From Paenibacillus alvei DSM 29 (GTDB lineage: Bacteria; Bacillota; Bacilli; Paenibacillales; Paenibacillaceae): a DNA stretch of 64,000 nt. The stretch covers positions 524,001 through 588,000 of the forward strand of contig NZ_AMBZ01000001.1 in assembly GCF_000293805.1 (NCBI RefSeq), written 5' to 3'. The notes under the pieces were generated by a model. It was not told the DNA's origin. It did not search any database and saw only the letters and a program-made list of their open reading frames with translations. Both the position numbers and the translations under genes were made by a program. Of this stretch, positions 62,906 to 64,000 are shown piece after piece (positions within the stretch are counted from its first letter, which is position 1; each line of letters begins with the position of its first letter).

Positions 62906-63855
62906 ACTTTCTGCACCTCCTGCTCTGCTTGACGATCTATATGGAAATATACATCCTCCAAGCTTGGCGGCTTTACCGCGTACTCTTCGATCGGTAAGTG
63001 AGGAGAACGAACAATATAATCAAGCACAAGGCTCGCTTCTGATTTGTCTACGAGCAAACGAAGCCGGTTCTCGCCATCAACATGAAGCTGCCCCCATTGT
63101 CTCAAAGCCTGCTCAGCAGCCTCACGGCAGCCGAATTCCGTGGTCAGCTCGAATTTGAGCCGCTGATCGACCTTCTGCTTCAGCTTCGCAACCGCATCAA
63201 TTACTAGCAAGCGTCCATGATTGACCACTGCAACTCGATCCACTACCTGCTCTGCCTCAAGCACGTTGTGTGTAACGAGGATAATGGTTGCTCCTTCACG
63301 ATTGCGCTCCTTAATTAGATTCCATACGAGGCGGCGGTTCGTGGGATCCAATTCATTCGTCGGCTCGTCGAAAATAAGGATTGGCAGGCGGCCGATCAAT
63401 GCAGTTCCGATGCCAATCATACGCCGTTGCCCGCCAGACAAATGCTTTAGCTGCTTATGGCGAGAGTCAAACAATCCCATCATCTCCAGCAGCTCCGCTG
63501 ACTGTCTTAGGGCTTCCGATTTTGTCATTCCCCGCAGACGTCCAGTAAACTCCAGCGCTTCTTGTGCTTTTAGCGCAGACAAAACATGCGGATCCTGCGA
63601 AAAATAGGCAACCTGCTGTGCCACATGCTTCGTATGGCGCGATACATCCATACCCTTGAATAGCACCCTTCCTTCCGTTGGCTTCAGGTGCCCGATCATT
63701 TGCTTAATCAACGTCGATTTACCTGCTCCATTCGGACCCAGCACGCCCAAAATTTCTCCGTCCTGTACTTGCAAAGAAATATCTATATTTGCTTTTACCT
63801 TGCCGCGTTTATACATTTGACTCACATGGTCGAGTTCGTAAATAACAGGGTTCAC
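62902..63855 (-). CDS. ABC transporter ATP-binding protein
   Basis: 317 residues, GTG start (GAGGAGGG 8 nt upstream). Walker A GPNGAGKSTLIKQM, Q-loop in VAYFSQDPHVL, signature HLSGGQRRMIGIGTAL, Walker B ILIFDEPTNELDPTNR and switch His in VTHNVLEAE. A C-terminal extension (about 230-317) is typical for DrrA-type drug exporter ATPases. It partners with the permease at 62075-62905. Upstream 63856-64000 shows no further gene. Confidence 0.92.
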   Translation of the reverse strand: MNPVIYELDHVSQMYKRGKVKANIDISLQVQDGEILGVLGPNGAGKSTLIKQMIGHLKPTEGRVLFKGMDVSRHTKHVAQQVAYFSQDPHVLSALKAQEALEFTGRLRGMTKSEALRQSAELLEMMGLFDSRHKQLKHLSGGQRRMIGIGTALIGRLPILIFDEPTNELDPTNRRLVWNLIKERNREGATIILVTHNVLEAEQVVDRVAVVNHGRLLVIDAVAKLKQKVDQRLKFELTTEFGCREAAEQALRQWGQLHVDGENRLRLLVDKSEASLVLDYIVRSPHLPIEEYAVKPPSLEDVYFHIDRQAEQEVQKV

Positions 63856-64000
63856 GATTCATCCCTCCTCATATGTCAAATAATACCTAATCATCTCTAC
63901 GACAACAAGCGCCCCCCGAATGATCTTTCATTCGTTCTCCAGGTGAATAAGCTGCTCCGTCTGTAGATGTAGTCTAGTCTGAATTGATCTTTCTTCCTCA

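Noticed and set aside
1-64000. CRISPR arrays, tRNA or rRNA genes, insertion sequences
   Set aside because: No regularly spaced repeats, no recognisable tRNA cloverleaf or rRNA segments, and no transposase ORFs or flanking inverted repeats were seen by eye.

Overview
The window reads like a chromosomal segment of a Gram-positive, spore-former-type Bacillota, most likely Paenibacillus or a close relative. The evidence is strong AGGAGG-type ribosome binding sites, frequent TTG/GTG starts, orthologues of Bacillus proteins (YdbS/YdbT, SodF, YneF, HelD, aconitase), an S-layer-homology protein and a secreted GH85 endoglycosidase. Base composition looks balanced by eye. I found no rRNA, tRNA, CRISPR array or insertion sequence.

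Layout. 1-1 kb: a broken gene cut by the window edge. 1-9.3 kb (minus): a six-gene exopolysaccharide-type operon (glycoside hydrolase-like protein, membrane HEAT-repeat protein, processive GT2 synthase, receiver-domain protein with Glu at the phosphorylation site, nucleotide-sugar dehydrogenase, membrane-anchored TIM-barrel protein). 9.6-14.9 kb (minus): an envelope operon of response regulator, histidine kinase, frameshifted lipoprotein, YdbS and YdbT. 15.2-20.5 kb: ddl, an amidase-domain protein and acnA. 20.8-24.1 kb: a decaying patch with an ArsR remnant, a frameshifted flavin reductase, a frameshifted GT61 glycosyltransferase and an SLH protein with several frameshifts. 24.4-25.8 kb: a permease.

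25.9-33.5 kb is the most unusual block: a NosL-like lipoprotein divergent from a tightly coupled operon of beta-propeller lipoprotein, response regulator, histidine kinase, NosD, NosL, NosY and NosF, with no nitrous oxide reductase (nosZ) in the window. It looks like a copper or metallocofactor maturation system with its own two-component control. 33.7-42.7 kb: an IclR regulator with a palindromic operator at its own promoter, an alpha/beta hydrolase, a SodF-type superoxide dismutase with a His-rich linker, an orphan Dam-like methylase, a 47-residue membrane protein, PhzF, HelD, a candidate small RNA and a YcxB-like protein. 42.9-54.9 kb is mostly housekeeping: folE, yneF, a QueG-Ogt fusion, a DUF402 phosphatase, a GNAT protein, sodA, cysK, a VTT-domain protein, paired chromate transporters, a ROK protein and a peptide deformylase. 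55-64 kb: GH85 endoglycosidase with two cre-like sites, mutY, a lipoprotein cytochrome c, an L7/L12-like mini-ORF, an APH-family kinase, acpS and an ABC exporter.

Several promoters carry perfect inverted repeats inside or beside the -35/-10 region (34.53, 34.71, 36.0 and 48.43 kb), so local regulation is unusually readable here.
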